Below are positions 25,343-35,600 of a stretch of 54,708 nucleotides of DNA, one piece after another; within the stretch, counting starts at the first letter, position 1; each line of letters begins with the position of its first letter. The DNA is from a virus. The position numbers were made by a program, and so were the translations under genes. A model generated the notes under the pieces. The model was not told the DNA's origin, did no database searches, and was given only the letters and a program-made list of their open reading frames with translations. The stretch spans positions 1 through 54,708 of the IMG/VR virus record IMGVR_UViG_3300049489_000161; one strand, given 5' to 3'.

Positions 25343-27976
25343 TCACTCCGCAACTCCCGGAAGGACGGAAGGTATTGCTTCGTTGGTCAGCCATGAGATT
25401 GTTCCGCTCATCACCGCTGCGTTGTTGTTGCGGTACTGCACTTTGCCGTCGGCGCTGGCAATGCTGACCACAGTGTTCTGCGAAGCGCTTGCCGCCGCTA
25501 CGGGATAGATCGATATTGACTGGTCAGCATTCGGGCGAAATCCCACAGGCAGCGAAGCCAGCAACTCGTGTGTCACCGACGTTCCCGTGTTGGCAAGCTT
25601 GAGAGTCAAGTAAACGACCGGCCCTACCCGGCGCAGTTGAACACTGGTGTATGACGCCGTGGCATTCGCCGTCACACTGCCAATCATGTTGCGTGCCCCA
25701 GAGTCGTAGCCAGAAGGAGTGGCCGCGACCAGCGATGGTATCTGCTGCTTCTGCACAGCATCGCTGGGATTGACCGCTGGGCCAATCTTCACTGCGCCAC
25801 TCGCGTACACCTCGAACACCGACACGTCAGCGTCCGCATTTGCTGTCGAGGTGTAAACCCCTAGCATCGTCTGAGTGCCGCTCGCGCCTTGTCTGACGAT
25901 CTGCGTACAGCCAAGTTTCACCGTGCCGAAACCGGCATTCCCATAGTTCGCCTTGACATCGCCCTTCCAGTCGATGTCGAACTTGATCGTTCCATCGCTG
26001 AGCGCCACACGAAACAGCGAAGTCGCCGGAGACGTGGTGGCAGCACGGACTTCAAGCGCGATCTTGTTGTTGTTGACGGAGAACACGCCCAGCTGGTTCG
26101 TCCACGTCGATCCGTCATCAGCATCGACATAGAACGGAGAGTCTAAGTACGCACCTGTTACCTTGTCGTGCCGACGAAGACTGAGGTCCCCGCCTTCACT
26201 GTCACGGGCGAGACCCCACTCGAACCGTGTCACGTCCGCGGACTTCATGCGGAACGCCTTGTAGTCCTCAGCGAGACCTTCCACCGTCCACGTCATGAAC
26301 GGGCCGGTCAGCCCTCCACCGCCACCACCCGTGTCGATCGTGGTGTTGTCGACGATCAGACCGATCGTCTCCAGCGCGACAAGCAGTTCGGACAGCACCG
26401 GGTCCACCGTCCCGCCGATGACAGGCCGGATGTCGTTGGAGATGTACAGGTGGTTGATCGCGCTGATCGAACCGTCCCGCATCCACACGTCCGACATCGA
26501 CACGGTTCCGGTATCCCGGTTGACGTCCAGGGCGTTCTGAACGAACACCCCGTCGTCGTCGTAGCGGGCGATGACAAACGCCGAGCCGCTACCGAGAATC
26601 AGCGGGTCTTCGGTGTTCGGGTTGGCACCGACCGCCCAACGATTCACCCCATCGGTCTGGAACACGACGTAGCGTTCCGTGCCCTGCTCGTTGCTGACGA
26701 ACAGTTTCTTCGGCGAGCCCTCCGAAGCGGGAAGCCCATCACGCAGCGCAGCGATCAGAGAGTTCGCACTCACCTTGGACGACCAGTCATCACGGATGAA
26801 CCCGAACATCTGCTCCCGGTCGGACTGGTCGGTGCCACGGTCCCTGCCGGAGAACAGCATGAGCGGGCCGGTCCAGTCCCAGTTCTGCGCCTGGATCAGA
26901 GCCTCGGTGAAGATCGCAGCCTGCAACGGTTCGGAGACAGCCGTGGGATCAGTGCCGGTGGGAGCGCCGTACTCGGTCAGCCAGATCTTCTTGTCGGCGT
27001 CACCGCCAGCCACCATCGCAGCCCGGACTAGGGGAAGCCGTTGGAACGTGTTCCATGCGATCGTCGTGGCATCGGTAGGCAGCGCCGGGTAGCAGTACGG
27101 ATGCACCGACCAGGCATCGAAGTAGCCCTGGATGCCCGCGGCGTAGCAGCCGATGGTGAAGTCTGCCGGTGCGATCGATCCGCCAGGAGTCGTGACGGCC
27201 GGAGACAGCGCCCCGGCGATGACCGTGGCATTCGGCGCAATCGCCTTGAGCACCGGATAGGCAGCCTTCACCATTTCGGTGTAGACCACCGGGTCGGGCG
27301 ACGGTTTCCAGAACGGAACGTGGTTCGCCTCGTTCCAGATCTCCCACGCCTCAACCTGGGGGAAGTGGGTGGCGGCGGCCGCACAGAAGTCAGCGAAGAA
27401 CGCCATGTCCGTGGGAGGCGACTTGTCTTCGCCAGGAATGGTGGCGGCCCAGTCAGGGGAGTAGCCGAGAATCCCCAGCACCTGCATCCCGTGGGCCTTG
27501 GCCGCGGCCACGACACGATCCTGCACGGACCAGTCAAACACCCCGCGCACCTTCTCGATGGCGGACCAGTCGAAGTCGAGACGCAGCCAGCGAATCCCGA
27601 TCGACCGGTAAATGCCCAGCTCGTGATCGAGGTCTGCGTCAGGTTGCGCAATGAGGCCGTAGCCGCCGGCGATGCCCAGCTCGTAGACCGCCGAGGGCGT
27701 CCAGCCGGAACTGGTGTCCGCTTCTGCGTCTTCGTCAACCCACAGCCAGGTGTCCGCAGGAGGCGCGGCGTCAATAGCCGGCGGATCGTCTGAGATCCAC
27801 ACACCTCCTGGCGGCCCCAGCGGGCCCTTGTCGCCCTTGTCGCCCTTGTCGCCCTTGTCGCCCTTGTCGCCCTTGTCACCGGGGCGACCCTTCGGCCCGG
27901 GCGGGCCGTTGACATCCACCTCGATGGTGATCTGAGGTGGCGGCGTGACAGTGATCTCAACGTCGGGATTCATCAT
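25343..27976 (-). CDS. Collagen-stalked tail spike with GH clan A-like barrel
   Basis: An 877-aa spike with six repeated GDK triplets near residues 33-50, followed by a TIM-barrel glycosidase. Candidate catalytic residues: acid/base E216 in WEIWNEANHVPFW and nucleophile E335 in IWLTEYGAP. This arrangement resembles GH39/GH5-type clan A enzymes. The C-terminal region contains two copies of a short beta module (RWAVGANP...., and FEWGLARD....) and a segment homologous to the end of the neighbouring spike (DGTIKFDIDWKGDVKAN, SDAVQKQQ). It likely hydrolyses a host surface polysaccharide during adsorption. The start overlaps the upstream stop (ATGA). Confidence 0.82.
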   Translation of the reverse strand: MMNPDVEITVTPPPQITIEVDVNGPPGPKGRPGDKGDKGDKGDKGDKGDKGPLGPPGGVWISDDPPAIDAAPPADTWLWVDEDAEADTSSGWTPSAVYELGIAGGYGLIAQPDADLDHELGIYRSIGIRWLRLDFDWSAIEKVRGVFDWSVQDRVVAAAKAHGMQVLGILGYSPDWAATIPGEDKSPPTDMAFFADFCAAAATHFPQVEAWEIWNEANHVPFWKPSPDPVVYTEMVKAAYPVLKAIAPNATVIAGALSPAVTTPGGSIAPADFTIGCYAAGIQGYFDAWSVHPYCYPALPTDATTIAWNTFQRLPLVRAAMVAGGDADKKIWLTEYGAPTGTDPTAVSEPLQAAIFTEALIQAQNWDWTGPLMLFSGRDRGTDQSDREQMFGFIRDDWSSKVSANSLIAALRDGLPASEGSPKKLFVSNEQGTERYVVFQTDGVNRWAVGANPNTEDPLILGSGSAFVIARYDDDGVFVQNALDVNRDTGTVSMSDVWMRDGSISAINHLYISNDIRPVIGGTVDPVLSELLVALETIGLIVDNTTIDTGGGGGGLTGPFMTWTVEGLAEDYKAFRMKSADVTRFEWGLARDSEGGDLSLRRHDKVTGAYLDSPFYVDADDGSTWTNQLGVFSVNNNKIALEVRAATTSPATSLFRVALSDGTIKFDIDWKGDVKANYGNAGFGTVKLGCTQIVRQGASGTQTMLGVYTSTANADADVSVFEVYASGAVKIGPAVNPSDAVQKQQIPSLVAATPSGYDSGARNMIGSVTANATASYTSVQLRRVGPVVYLTLKLANTGTSVTHELLASLPVGFRPNADQSISIYPVAAASASQNTVVSIASADGKVQYRNNNAAVMSGTISWLTNEAIPSVLPGVAE
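27825..27878 (-). repeat. Six tandem 9-bp collagen-coding repeats
   Basis: The unit CCCTTGTCG is repeated six times without interruption, the last copy ending A. It encodes Gly-Asp-Lys triplets of the spike stalk. Near-identity at the DNA level suggests recent expansion or slippage. A less regular set occurs in the neighbouring spike at about 25209-25266. Confidence 0.9.
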
Positions 27977-28326
27977 GAGGATGTCCTCGTTACGTCCGTG
28001 TGAACGGTGATCTTGCCATACGCCAGCGTGGTGACGGGATCCAGACCGTTCGCCTCCGCCAGCTGCACATCCCAGTACCCGGTGTACTTGCCACGCTTGG
28101 CGAGCTTCTCACAGTCCGGGCTTTCCAGCACGACGTCCGCGCCCGTGGCGTTCTCGTAGATGTAGAACTCCGCGTCTACGCGCTGGCTTTCCGGACGGGA
28201 CCGGACTTGTGCCTTCCAGGTTCTGCCGGCCACCACTGCGGAGTCCACCTTCACATGCAGTGTGAGCGTGTCCCCGGCGTAGTGGTCGATGTTGATGACC
28301 TGGGGGCGTGAGTCAAGATCAGGCAC
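27973..28326 (-). CDS. Small beta-rich virion protein (baseplate/BppU-N-like)
   Basis: A 117-aa protein with the pattern HYAGDTLTLHVKVD, then VRSRPES, YTGYWDVQ and GKITVHTDVTR. This immunoglobulin-like beta fold, ending in a G-x-x-x-V-x-x-D-V-T-R stretch, is common in phage proteins that start or mount receptor-binding proteins. It begins at a GTG with GAGGAG upstream and is followed at once by the spike gene. A mounting role for the spikes is inferred from order and fold pattern. Confidence 0.65.
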   Translation of the reverse strand: MPDLDSRPQVINIDHYAGDTLTLHVKVDSAVVAGRTWKAQVRSRPESQRVDAEFYIYENATGADVVLESPDCEKLAKRGKYTGYWDVQLAEANGLDPVTTLAYGKITVHTDVTRTSS

Positions 28327-28334
28327 GATGCTCC

Positions 28335-29030
28335 TCAGGCGATGATCAGGTACAGGACGTTGGGGTCTTTGGTGGCGAGAGCGTCGTACTGGGCCTGCGT
28401 TCCTTTCCAGAACGGGAAGCCGACGGACTCGAACCAGCCCCGCAACTCGGCTGCGTGATACGCGGCCAGGTCTGCGGAGGCTGAGGCGTTGGCGGCCAGA
28501 CCGTTCATGGTGGCGAGGGCTGCCGCGAGTTCATCACGGAAGTCCTTGATGACCTCGGTGATCAGCATGAACAGACCGTCGACCCGTTCGATCGTCACCT
28601 CGACGACATCCCGATCCTCCAGCAGGACGATCAGGTCCGTACCGGTGCTGACCCCGGAACTGTAGATGTTGCTGGTGTCCTGATCGGTGTTCGACCCGAT
28701 CTCGAGCTGACCCTTGAGCACCGGGGTTGAGTACCCGGACGGTGGGATCAACGTGACGTCGTAGGAGTACGAGCCGGCGGTGAGCGCCAGGTCGTCAGCC
28801 TGGAACTCGAAGTACATCATGTTCGGGTTGTTGACGTCCGAGGCGGCGTTCACGGAGAGCACTTCGCGTCCACCGCGCTGGCCCTGTTCCGCGGCGACGA
28901 ATCGCAGCGTGCTGCCCGCGAGATCGATCGGTGTTCCGTCGGCCGCCTTGAACCACACGCCGAAGGCGAACGACTTGTTCGCTTCGACGGAGATGTTCGT
29001 TTCCCGACGCGGGGTGTTGCCGAGTGCCAT
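28335..29030 (-). CDS. Virion protein, spike-mounting candidate
   Basis: A 231-aa protein whose N-terminal half (RRETNISVEANKSFAFGVWF, then TLRFVAA and YSYDVTLIPPSG) is a beta-rich fold like the neighbouring 117-aa protein. The C-terminus is helical (VIKDFRDELAAALATMNGLA) and ends FPFWKGTQAQYDAL...NVLYLIIA, a tail frequently seen on actinophage minor tail and fibre proteins. The ATG has GAGAGAGG upstream. A hairpin separates it from the small gene upstream. It probably forms part of the adhesion apparatus. Confidence 0.68.
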   Translation of the reverse strand: MALGNTPRRETNISVEANKSFAFGVWFKAADGTPIDLAGSTLRFVAAEQGQRGGREVLSVNAASDVNNPNMMYFEFQADDLALTAGSYSYDVTLIPPSGYSTPVLKGQLEIGSNTDQDTSNIYSSGVSTGTDLIVLLEDRDVVEVTIERVDGLFMLITEVIKDFRDELAAALATMNGLAANASASADLAAYHAAELRGWFESVGFPFWKGTQAQYDALATKDPNVLYLIIA

Positions 29031-29046
29031 GCGATGCCTCTCTCCA

Positions 29047-29084
29047 GTTGAGGGCAGGTGCCCAAGTGGACACCCGCCCTCAAC
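29047..29084 (-). terminator. Hairpin between capsid-side and fibre-side late genes
   Basis: A 14-bp stem with one mismatch (29047-29060 with 29071-29084) and a 10-base loop lies just after the 69-aa gene in the reading direction. No U-tract. It may attenuate transcription or protect the 3' end of capsid messages, keeping capsid output above fibre output. Confidence 0.6.
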
Positions 29085-29090
29085 GGTCGG

Positions 29091-29300
29091 TTACTTGCCG
29101 GGGGGCATCTTTTCCTCGGGAGGCGGTCCGCCTTCGGGTCCGCCTTCGGGTCCGCCCTTCTCAGGACCACCAGGCCCACCCTCAGGTGGCGGACCTTCGC
29201 CGCCCGGCTTGCCGCCGCCTTCGCCCGCACCTTCCAGTGCGTCGATGGCAACGCCGGCCAGCTCCTGGATCTGCTTCAGCAGTTCGATCAATTGCTCCAT
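29091..29300 (-). CDS. Small Gly/Pro/Glu-rich protein after the capsid gene
   Basis: A 69-aa protein with a short amphipathic helix (MEQLIELLKQIQELAGVAID) followed by low-complexity repeats of G, P and E ending in MPPGK. It lies ten bases after the capsid gene and before a strong hairpin, so it should be produced in similar amounts to capsid. A decoration or head-associated role would suit that place, but no family is recognised. The ribosome binding site is weak (AGGTTCAG). Confidence 0.68.
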   Translation of the reverse strand: MEQLIELLKQIQELAGVAIDALEGAGEGGGKPGGEGPPPEGGPGGPEKGGPEGGPEGGPPPEEKMPPGK

Positions 29301-29309
29301 GATCTGAAC

Positions 29310-30674
29310 CTATCGCTTGGTCGTGGCGACATCGCCTGCCGACTGAACCGGCAGGCCGGTGTCGAGGTTGTTGGTCGCGTTGTACGGCGAGTGGAACCAC
29401 TCGGGAGTGGACTTGAGCGGGTCCGGGCCGGACAACGGGTAGGTCTCGGGGGAGACGCCCTTCTGCGCACGGGCCGCAGCGACCTGAGCAGCGACGAAGG
29501 TGAACGAATCGCCCACGACCTTGAGGTTGGTCACGGTGTCGGGGAGGAACAACGGCACCACGCCTTCCGAAAGCTGGTCGATGACCCACACGTCGTAGGA
29601 GAAGTCCTGCACGTACTCAGTGCCCTTGAACCGGGTGCCGCCGTCCTGCTCGCGCTTCTCGCTGAAGTGCTCGTAGGTCTGGATCGCGTTCTTGTACGCG
29701 GCCAGCGCGACGACCTGGCGCAGCGTGCGACCAGCGGTGGCGCTGGATGCCACCGGGTCCACGACCAGGTTCGAGTCGGTGTACACCTTCGGCAGGAACT
29801 CGGGGTGGATCTTCACGAGCTTCCAGGAACCCTTCAGGGTGCCGAGGTAGCCGGAAGCATTCGCCCCGGAGATGTCGCCGTCCTTGTACAGCTTGAACGC
29901 CGACTCGGTGCCGGCACCCTTCTCGATGAGCGCGTTGATGTACACGAGCTCGAGGGCGCTGGTGACAAGCAGGAACCGCTCGTTGTTGCCGAAGTTGCTG
30001 TCGAACCAGTTGTCGCTGAACAGCAGGGTCAGCGCATCCAGCGTCGACATCGGGTTCGCGTCATCGAGGAACATGCCCTTGATGGTGGCGAACGACGGCT
30101 GGATCTGGTTGTCGCTGTCCTCACCAGGCTCGGCCACCCACTTGTAGTCCGCGGCGTTGCCGGTGCAGGCGATGCGGTGGGCATCGGTGGTGACCGGAGG
30201 CGGCGTCTCGGTCGAGAGACGCGGGACCATCTTGCCGGTCATGTGGCCCTGGATCGCAGCGAGCAGGCAGTATTTGTCGTGGTCGCGCAGCACGGTGGTC
30301 TGCATCTTGCGGCCGGTGTACTCCTGCACGATGTTCTTGATCGGGCTGAAGCGCAGCTGCTCGTCGAACACGGTGAAGCCAAAGGAACGGTGCCGGCTCA
30401 TCGAGTAGGTGCGCCACTCGATCGGGGGGATGCCGTTCTTCCACTCGGCGGTGTACTCACTGCCCGAGTAGTGGTCGGCCCCGATCCGGCTGATGTCGGC
30501 GTCGACGATGTAGTCGTCCACGCGGATGTCGGGAACCCGGATGCTGCGAGCGTTCGGGTTCGGCTTGATCTCCGAGCCGGTGAACATTCCGGCGACCGGG
30601 CTGGTGATGCGAAGGTACGTGGCCAGCGCGACCTGGTAGTCGGTGAGGCTGTCCTTCTGGACTGGTGCGACCAT
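29310..30674 (-). CDS. Major capsid protein
   Basis: A 454-aa protein directly downstream of the portal gene, the usual place for the main head subunit. It has an extended N-terminal arm, a beta-rich E-loop-like region (SRIGADHYSGSEYTAEWKNG), a spine helix region (ALELVYINALIEKG), and a C-terminal domain with FVAAQVAAARAQKG. It fits an HK97-type fold in length and layout, though no family signature was searched. RBS AAGGGAG precedes the ATG. The short gene after it and a following hairpin suggest separately tuned, high expression. Confidence 0.82.
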   Translation of the reverse strand: MVAPVQKDSLTDYQVALATYLRITSPVAGMFTGSEIKPNPNARSIRVPDIRVDDYIVDADISRIGADHYSGSEYTAEWKNGIPPIEWRTYSMSRHRSFGFTVFDEQLRFSPIKNIVQEYTGRKMQTTVLRDHDKYCLLAAIQGHMTGKMVPRLSTETPPPVTTDAHRIACTGNAADYKWVAEPGEDSDNQIQPSFATIKGMFLDDANPMSTLDALTLLFSDNWFDSNFGNNERFLLVTSALELVYINALIEKGAGTESAFKLYKDGDISGANASGYLGTLKGSWKLVKIHPEFLPKVYTDSNLVVDPVASSATAGRTLRQVVALAAYKNAIQTYEHFSEKREQDGGTRFKGTEYVQDFSYDVWVIDQLSEGVVPLFLPDTVTNLKVVGDSFTFVAAQVAAARAQKGVSPETYPLSGPDPLKSTPEWFHSPYNATNNLDTGLPVQSAGDVATTKR

Positions 30675-30706
30675 GTCGCGTTCTCCCTTGTGTCTCGACG
30701 CCTGGT

Positions 30707-32692
30707 TTAGGCGGGTGCTCTCATCACGTTAGAGGGTTGAGTAGAGGTAGTCGAATACCCCTGTTCCATTTCAGGATTCGTTCCAGTAGATGCAGGAGTT
30801 TGCATACCTAGCTGCTGCATGATGACTTCCTGGGTCTGCCGCAGCATGGTCATCTGTTCCTGCAACATGGTCAGGGCCGTCTCTGTCATCGCCACCATGT
30901 CGTCTGTACCGGCGACGTTGGCGTTCAAGTTCTCCTCGAGAACAGCAATGCGCTGATCCCGCTCGTCTACTGCTTCAACATTGCCACCCCACATCAGCCC
31001 GATGTCCTTGGCAGAGGCCGAGCCGGACAGTTCGATCTGCTTGCTGATGATGTACTGCATGGCCTTGGCCGCCTGCGAGAGCATCTGCTGATCCTGTGAG
31101 GACGCCATAGCCGGCATCGCCTGGGACAGCGGGACGAACAGTTCGTTGAGGATGCGCAGCTGCTTCTCGTCTTCCATCTCCACCAGAGAGCCGGGCACCA
31201 CGCGCACCCAGTATTCGGTGGCGAGGTCGGCAAAATCGATCTCGATGGTGCCGTCCTCTTCGATGTACTCCGTACCGAGCCCGGCCTTCAGCAATCTCAG
31301 CCGGGCCTCCGCCGACGGCTTGATGCGCTTCACGGCCTGCAACTCGGCGAAGTACACCGTCAGTGCGTACGAGCAGTAGTGGCTGAAGAACGACTCGATC
31401 GCCTTCTGGTAGTTGTTCGTGGTGATGTCCACCATCGCCTGCTGCGCCTCGACACCCTGTGGTGTGGCCGACATCCCGCTTCCGGCCTGTGTCGCCATCT
31501 GCTGGTCGGCAGACCCGATCAGGTTCACCATGCTGCCGAGGTTCTGCTGACTGATCGTGCCGTACTGCATCAGCGTCTGGGTGTTCACCTCGAACGCCTC
31601 GATGCGGGCGTTCGGGTTGGAGACCTCGGTGTACTTGCCGGGGCTGAGGTTTGGCAGCGCGTTGACCGCGCCGAAGCCCAGGATGCTCGGGTTGATGTTG
31701 CGGTACCAGAGCTTCATCGCGCCGTTCAGCATCAAGTCCTGGAAGTCCTGCCGGCCGATCAGCAGTTCCACCTGAGACTTGCCCAGCGGCTGCTGGCTGT
31801 CCTTCTCCAGCACCAGGAAGTGGACCGGGTGCTGCTTGAGCGGGTGCTTGTTCTTCTCGATCCGCAGCAGATGTTTGGTGTGAGGGGAGAAGGTGAGGAA
31901 CGGCTCGCCACTGGAGGAGTACCAGGTGATGATCTCGTAGCCCTCGGGGACCATGCCGAACTTCCGGGTCTGGTAGTCCACCGAATCCCTGGACCGGCCA
32001 TACGGCGCCTGCTGCAGCATCGACTTCAAAGCCGCGATGTCCCAGCCGATGGTCTGGTCCCGGATCAGCGCATGCACTTCCGCCCTGGTCAGATACCTAC
32101 GGACGAACACGTTCTGCGCCTGGCGGATGTCCCGCACCCCTGGATCGGGAAACACATCCCGGTAGTGGATGGCGTCGTACTTCATGTACCAGCCGCCGGC
32201 GGCGTCCTGCAACAGCGTGGGGATCACCACGTCAAACCCGAGGGTCAGCGCGGTCTTCACCGACGCGAACAGGTTCTGCTGCATGTCGTTGCTGTACTCG
32301 TCAGACCCGATGATCTTCGTGGTCAGGATGTGCTTGGCGAAGATCCCTGGCATCGAGTCGTCATCGAACTCAGAGATCACCTCCACGTTCGGAGTGTTCT
32401 GCACCAGATTGCGCGCTATGCGGCGAATGAGTCCGGCTGTCTCACCCGAGGAGATGTTTGGCAAATCAGGCTTCGGGCTGATGACAGACCCGTCCGCCAA
32501 CTTCTCCAGTTTGTCGTAGGTCGCCACCCGGCGATCCATCTCCGACTTGTATCTCATGTAGGTCGAGTACATGCCAGAGCCGTAGGCACCAATGCCTCGA
32601 ACGTCGAGACTCCCGTCTCGGGGATCCAGCCGGTACTCGTCGTACCAATCCTCGAAGGAAGTGATGGGTTGCATCCCCAGATCTACTGCCAC
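30707..32692 (-). CDS. Portal protein
   Basis: This 661-aa protein should form the dodecameric ring through which DNA enters and leaves the head. Features of podovirus portals are visible: a helical N-terminal region, a WYRNINPS segment and a stem/wing region, IQ- and Q-rich helices toward the C-terminus (LRQTQEVIMQQLGMQ), and a disordered polar tail. It begins at a GTG with GAGGAAGG upstream and overlaps the end of the giant gene by ten bases. It precedes the capsid gene. Length is usual for T7- or P22-like portals. Confidence 0.85.
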   Translation of the reverse strand: MAVDLGMQPITSFEDWYDEYRLDPRDGSLDVRGIGAYGSGMYSTYMRYKSEMDRRVATYDKLEKLADGSVISPKPDLPNISSGETAGLIRRIARNLVQNTPNVEVISEFDDDSMPGIFAKHILTTKIIGSDEYSNDMQQNLFASVKTALTLGFDVVIPTLLQDAAGGWYMKYDAIHYRDVFPDPGVRDIRQAQNVFVRRYLTRAEVHALIRDQTIGWDIAALKSMLQQAPYGRSRDSVDYQTRKFGMVPEGYEIITWYSSSGEPFLTFSPHTKHLLRIEKNKHPLKQHPVHFLVLEKDSQQPLGKSQVELLIGRQDFQDLMLNGAMKLWYRNINPSILGFGAVNALPNLSPGKYTEVSNPNARIEAFEVNTQTLMQYGTISQQNLGSMVNLIGSADQQMATQAGSGMSATPQGVEAQQAMVDITTNNYQKAIESFFSHYCSYALTVYFAELQAVKRIKPSAEARLRLLKAGLGTEYIEEDGTIEIDFADLATEYWVRVVPGSLVEMEDEKQLRILNELFVPLSQAMPAMASSQDQQMLSQAAKAMQYIISKQIELSGSASAKDIGLMWGGNVEAVDERDQRIAVLEENLNANVAGTDDMVAMTETALTMLQEQMTMLRQTQEVIMQQLGMQTPASTGTNPEMEQGYSTTSTQPSNVMRAPA

Positions 32693-35600
32693 TGCTTCAG
32701 CCTTCCTCGTTCGGATGAGACACGTTCTCGCCTGACGTCTGCCCGGCGAATCAACGGAGAGTTGGTGTTGATCATCGACACCGAATCGATCTGTGCGGCA
32801 CTCATCCCGGTGAAGAAGCTCATCCGCGTGATGTACGAGTTGGGTGTGAAGCCACCACCACCACCGCCGCCATAACCGCCACCACCCCTACGACTGTAGC
32901 CACCGTAGCTGCGGTATCCGCTAAACCGACCTCCACCGCTGATGGTGTCCTTGGGCGTGTAGGTCTTTTTCTTGATCTGTTCCAGGATCGAGTCGTTCGG
33001 AGTCACCTGGCCAGTCACCTGCGTCGGCTCCAACGAGGCGCGACCGGTGTTGAGGTTCTTCACATCGTCGACCGCGTTGCCGCGTTCATCGAGGCTCATC
33101 CCGTTGGCCGGCTTGATCATCCCGGCAGGGACCGGAAGCCCCAGCGCCTGGGCGATGGACTGACGTGGGAACGGCGTGGCCCACGGCCTACCGTCCGGCC
33201 CGATCACATACGTGGCGTTCAACTGGTTGTACTCCGCAGAAGGTTGCGAGGGGATCTGGTTGGAGTACAGGATCTCCCGCAGCCCTGGTGAACTCGGGTC
33301 AGTGCTGTCACCGAAGTAGTACCTGTTGGCCCGGAACTTGGCCGCGGTCTCCGTCATGCCACGGTTCACGCCGTCCTGCACGATCCGATCCAGGATGCGG
33401 GCCTGCAGCAGATCCCGCTGTTCCTGCGAGGCGTAGAACCCCTGGAACCCTGGATCGTCAAGCGTGACCAGTCCGGCCATGAGCGACTTGACCATCGCCT
33501 CCTGGCCTTCGATCGACAGCTCCTCCCGGCCATTCCTCGAGATCGAGGTGCCCATCATCATCGCGTCAGCCATCGCATCGGCTTCCGCTTCCAGCGATTC
33601 AGGAGAGGAGGAGACGCCAGCCGCGATGTCCCGCTGCTCCAACTGCGGGATCAGCGCGGCCTTCAGCCTGTCGAACTGTTGCAGCTGCTCCTTGTACAAC
33701 TTGCCTGACTGCGCATCGATGTCGCCCTGGTTCCACCAGACATCCGCGGCTTCCGCCTGCGTCTTCAGGATCGACCCGATGTCGTCCTGGGACAGCAGTC
33801 CCGAGCCTCCGGCACCGAAGAACCTGGCGTAGACCAGTGCCTCCAGCGTCGCGTTGTCCACCGCTTCGGTCGGGACGTTCTGCGTCTTGACGACCATGTT
33901 CTCCCGGGCGAAGGAGCTGGGCCCCGTGATCTGCCCGGTGAACAGCGACAGCAGCACGGCAGCCGTGGCGTTGTTCTCCGCGTACTGGTGCAGGTAGGCG
34001 TCCCCGCCGCTGCGGGTCATGTACGCCAGCCCGCTGACCGGCTCCATGACCGGCTTCCCGTCAGCCCCGATCACCGGCTCGCCGTTGTCGTCCAGCACCG
34101 GAACTTCCTTCTGGTACTGCTGCAGCGCGTCGGTCTGCTGGGGCAGGCTCGACCCCTGCTGCAGGTCCAGCGTTCCGCCGTCCTTCGGGTTGGTCATCGC
34201 CACCAGCCACGGGTTGCGGTCATACTTGTCGAACGCACTGCGAATGCCGTTGACGAACTGGTTCTCGATCAGCGCCTTCTCGTACATCCCGACAATGGAG
34301 ATACCCAGCAGTGTGGTGGTGCTCAATCGTTCAGGGGATTCCACCCGGGCATCCGCCTCCGCGGACTCCTGCAGCAGTTTCGCTGTGAGATCCGCATCGC
34401 GGTACAGACTGAGCACCGAGTTCGGGATCGCGGAGACCCCATCGAGGAACCCTTGCGAGATCAGTCGGATGTCGCCGGTCTCGAAGAACCGCACCACCCC
34501 CATCAGTGGGGAGGTGAACTGACGCAGCACCCAGTGCGGGACGATCGCGGCGCGGCCACTCTCGTCCTTCTTGAACAGCGTGCCGAGCATCGGGATGTCA
34601 TCCAAGAAGATGGCGTCCTGGTAGCGGAAGTCGTTGGCCGCCTTCTGCGGGTCGTAGACCAGCGGGATGTTGAGGTAGGTGGCCTGCCGGCGGCGGCGCT
34701 TCTCCTCCTCGTCCTCCCCACCGAAGCCCAGGATCTCGGCGCCCATCATGCCGAACGCGAACAGCCCGGCCTGCGTCACCATGCCGCGCACGAACAGCCG
34801 GGACAGATCCAGTGTCTCGATGACGTCGTTGAAGTCCATCGGCTTGAACTCCAGTGACGGGTCTTTGCTGCGGTTGCGCACAATCCACGACCGCCACGGG
34901 TTCTCGCGTCCAGACAACGTCATCGCCACCATCTGATCGACACCGGTCATGCCGGTCAGGTAGGTCAGTGCGTTGACGTTGAAGCGCGTGAACAGGAACG
35001 GGATCTTCAGCGCGTGCCCGATCCATGTGCCGAAGCCCTCCTGCGCACACAGCGTCTCGATCGGGCGCATGAACAGCTTGGCGGCCACCGTGTTCTTCTG
35101 CGAACGGATGTTGCCCACCGCGTTGATGCCCATCTGATGTGGGTTGGCCTTCTTGGTACTGAACTTCTTCTTCAGCCACAGCGGGTCTTTCTTCATCTCC
35201 GCGACCAAGGTCTCCACGCTGACCACGTTGTTCGGGGCCAGTTCGAGGTACTCGATAGCGGCGGCCAGGTAGCGAATCGCCACCGACTTCTGCGACTGCC
35301 CGATCGTCGGATCGCTCATCACGCGAGAGACGGTCGTAGCCGTACGCTCCAGTGTTCGGCTGACCTTCCCGCCACTTGGCACAGTCTGTCCCTCAGCGTT
35401 GACCGTGCCACCAGGCTCGAGCAGCCCGGACTTGTAGGTCATCTCACCGAAGATCTCCCCGATGAACTCGGTCGAGTCCCCGAGGATCGTCGCCAACTGG
35501 TCGAGCATCTTCAGCTGCTCCATCGAGAACTTCGGCTCGACCCCCAGCTTCGATCCAATCGCGGCCGTCGTCTTCCCGCCCCGGCCCAGGTTGTTGCCCG

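Noticed and set aside
29058-30710. 550-aa plus-strand frame opposite the capsid gene
   Set aside because: Antisense shadow; the minus-strand capsid gene has the right place, start and length.
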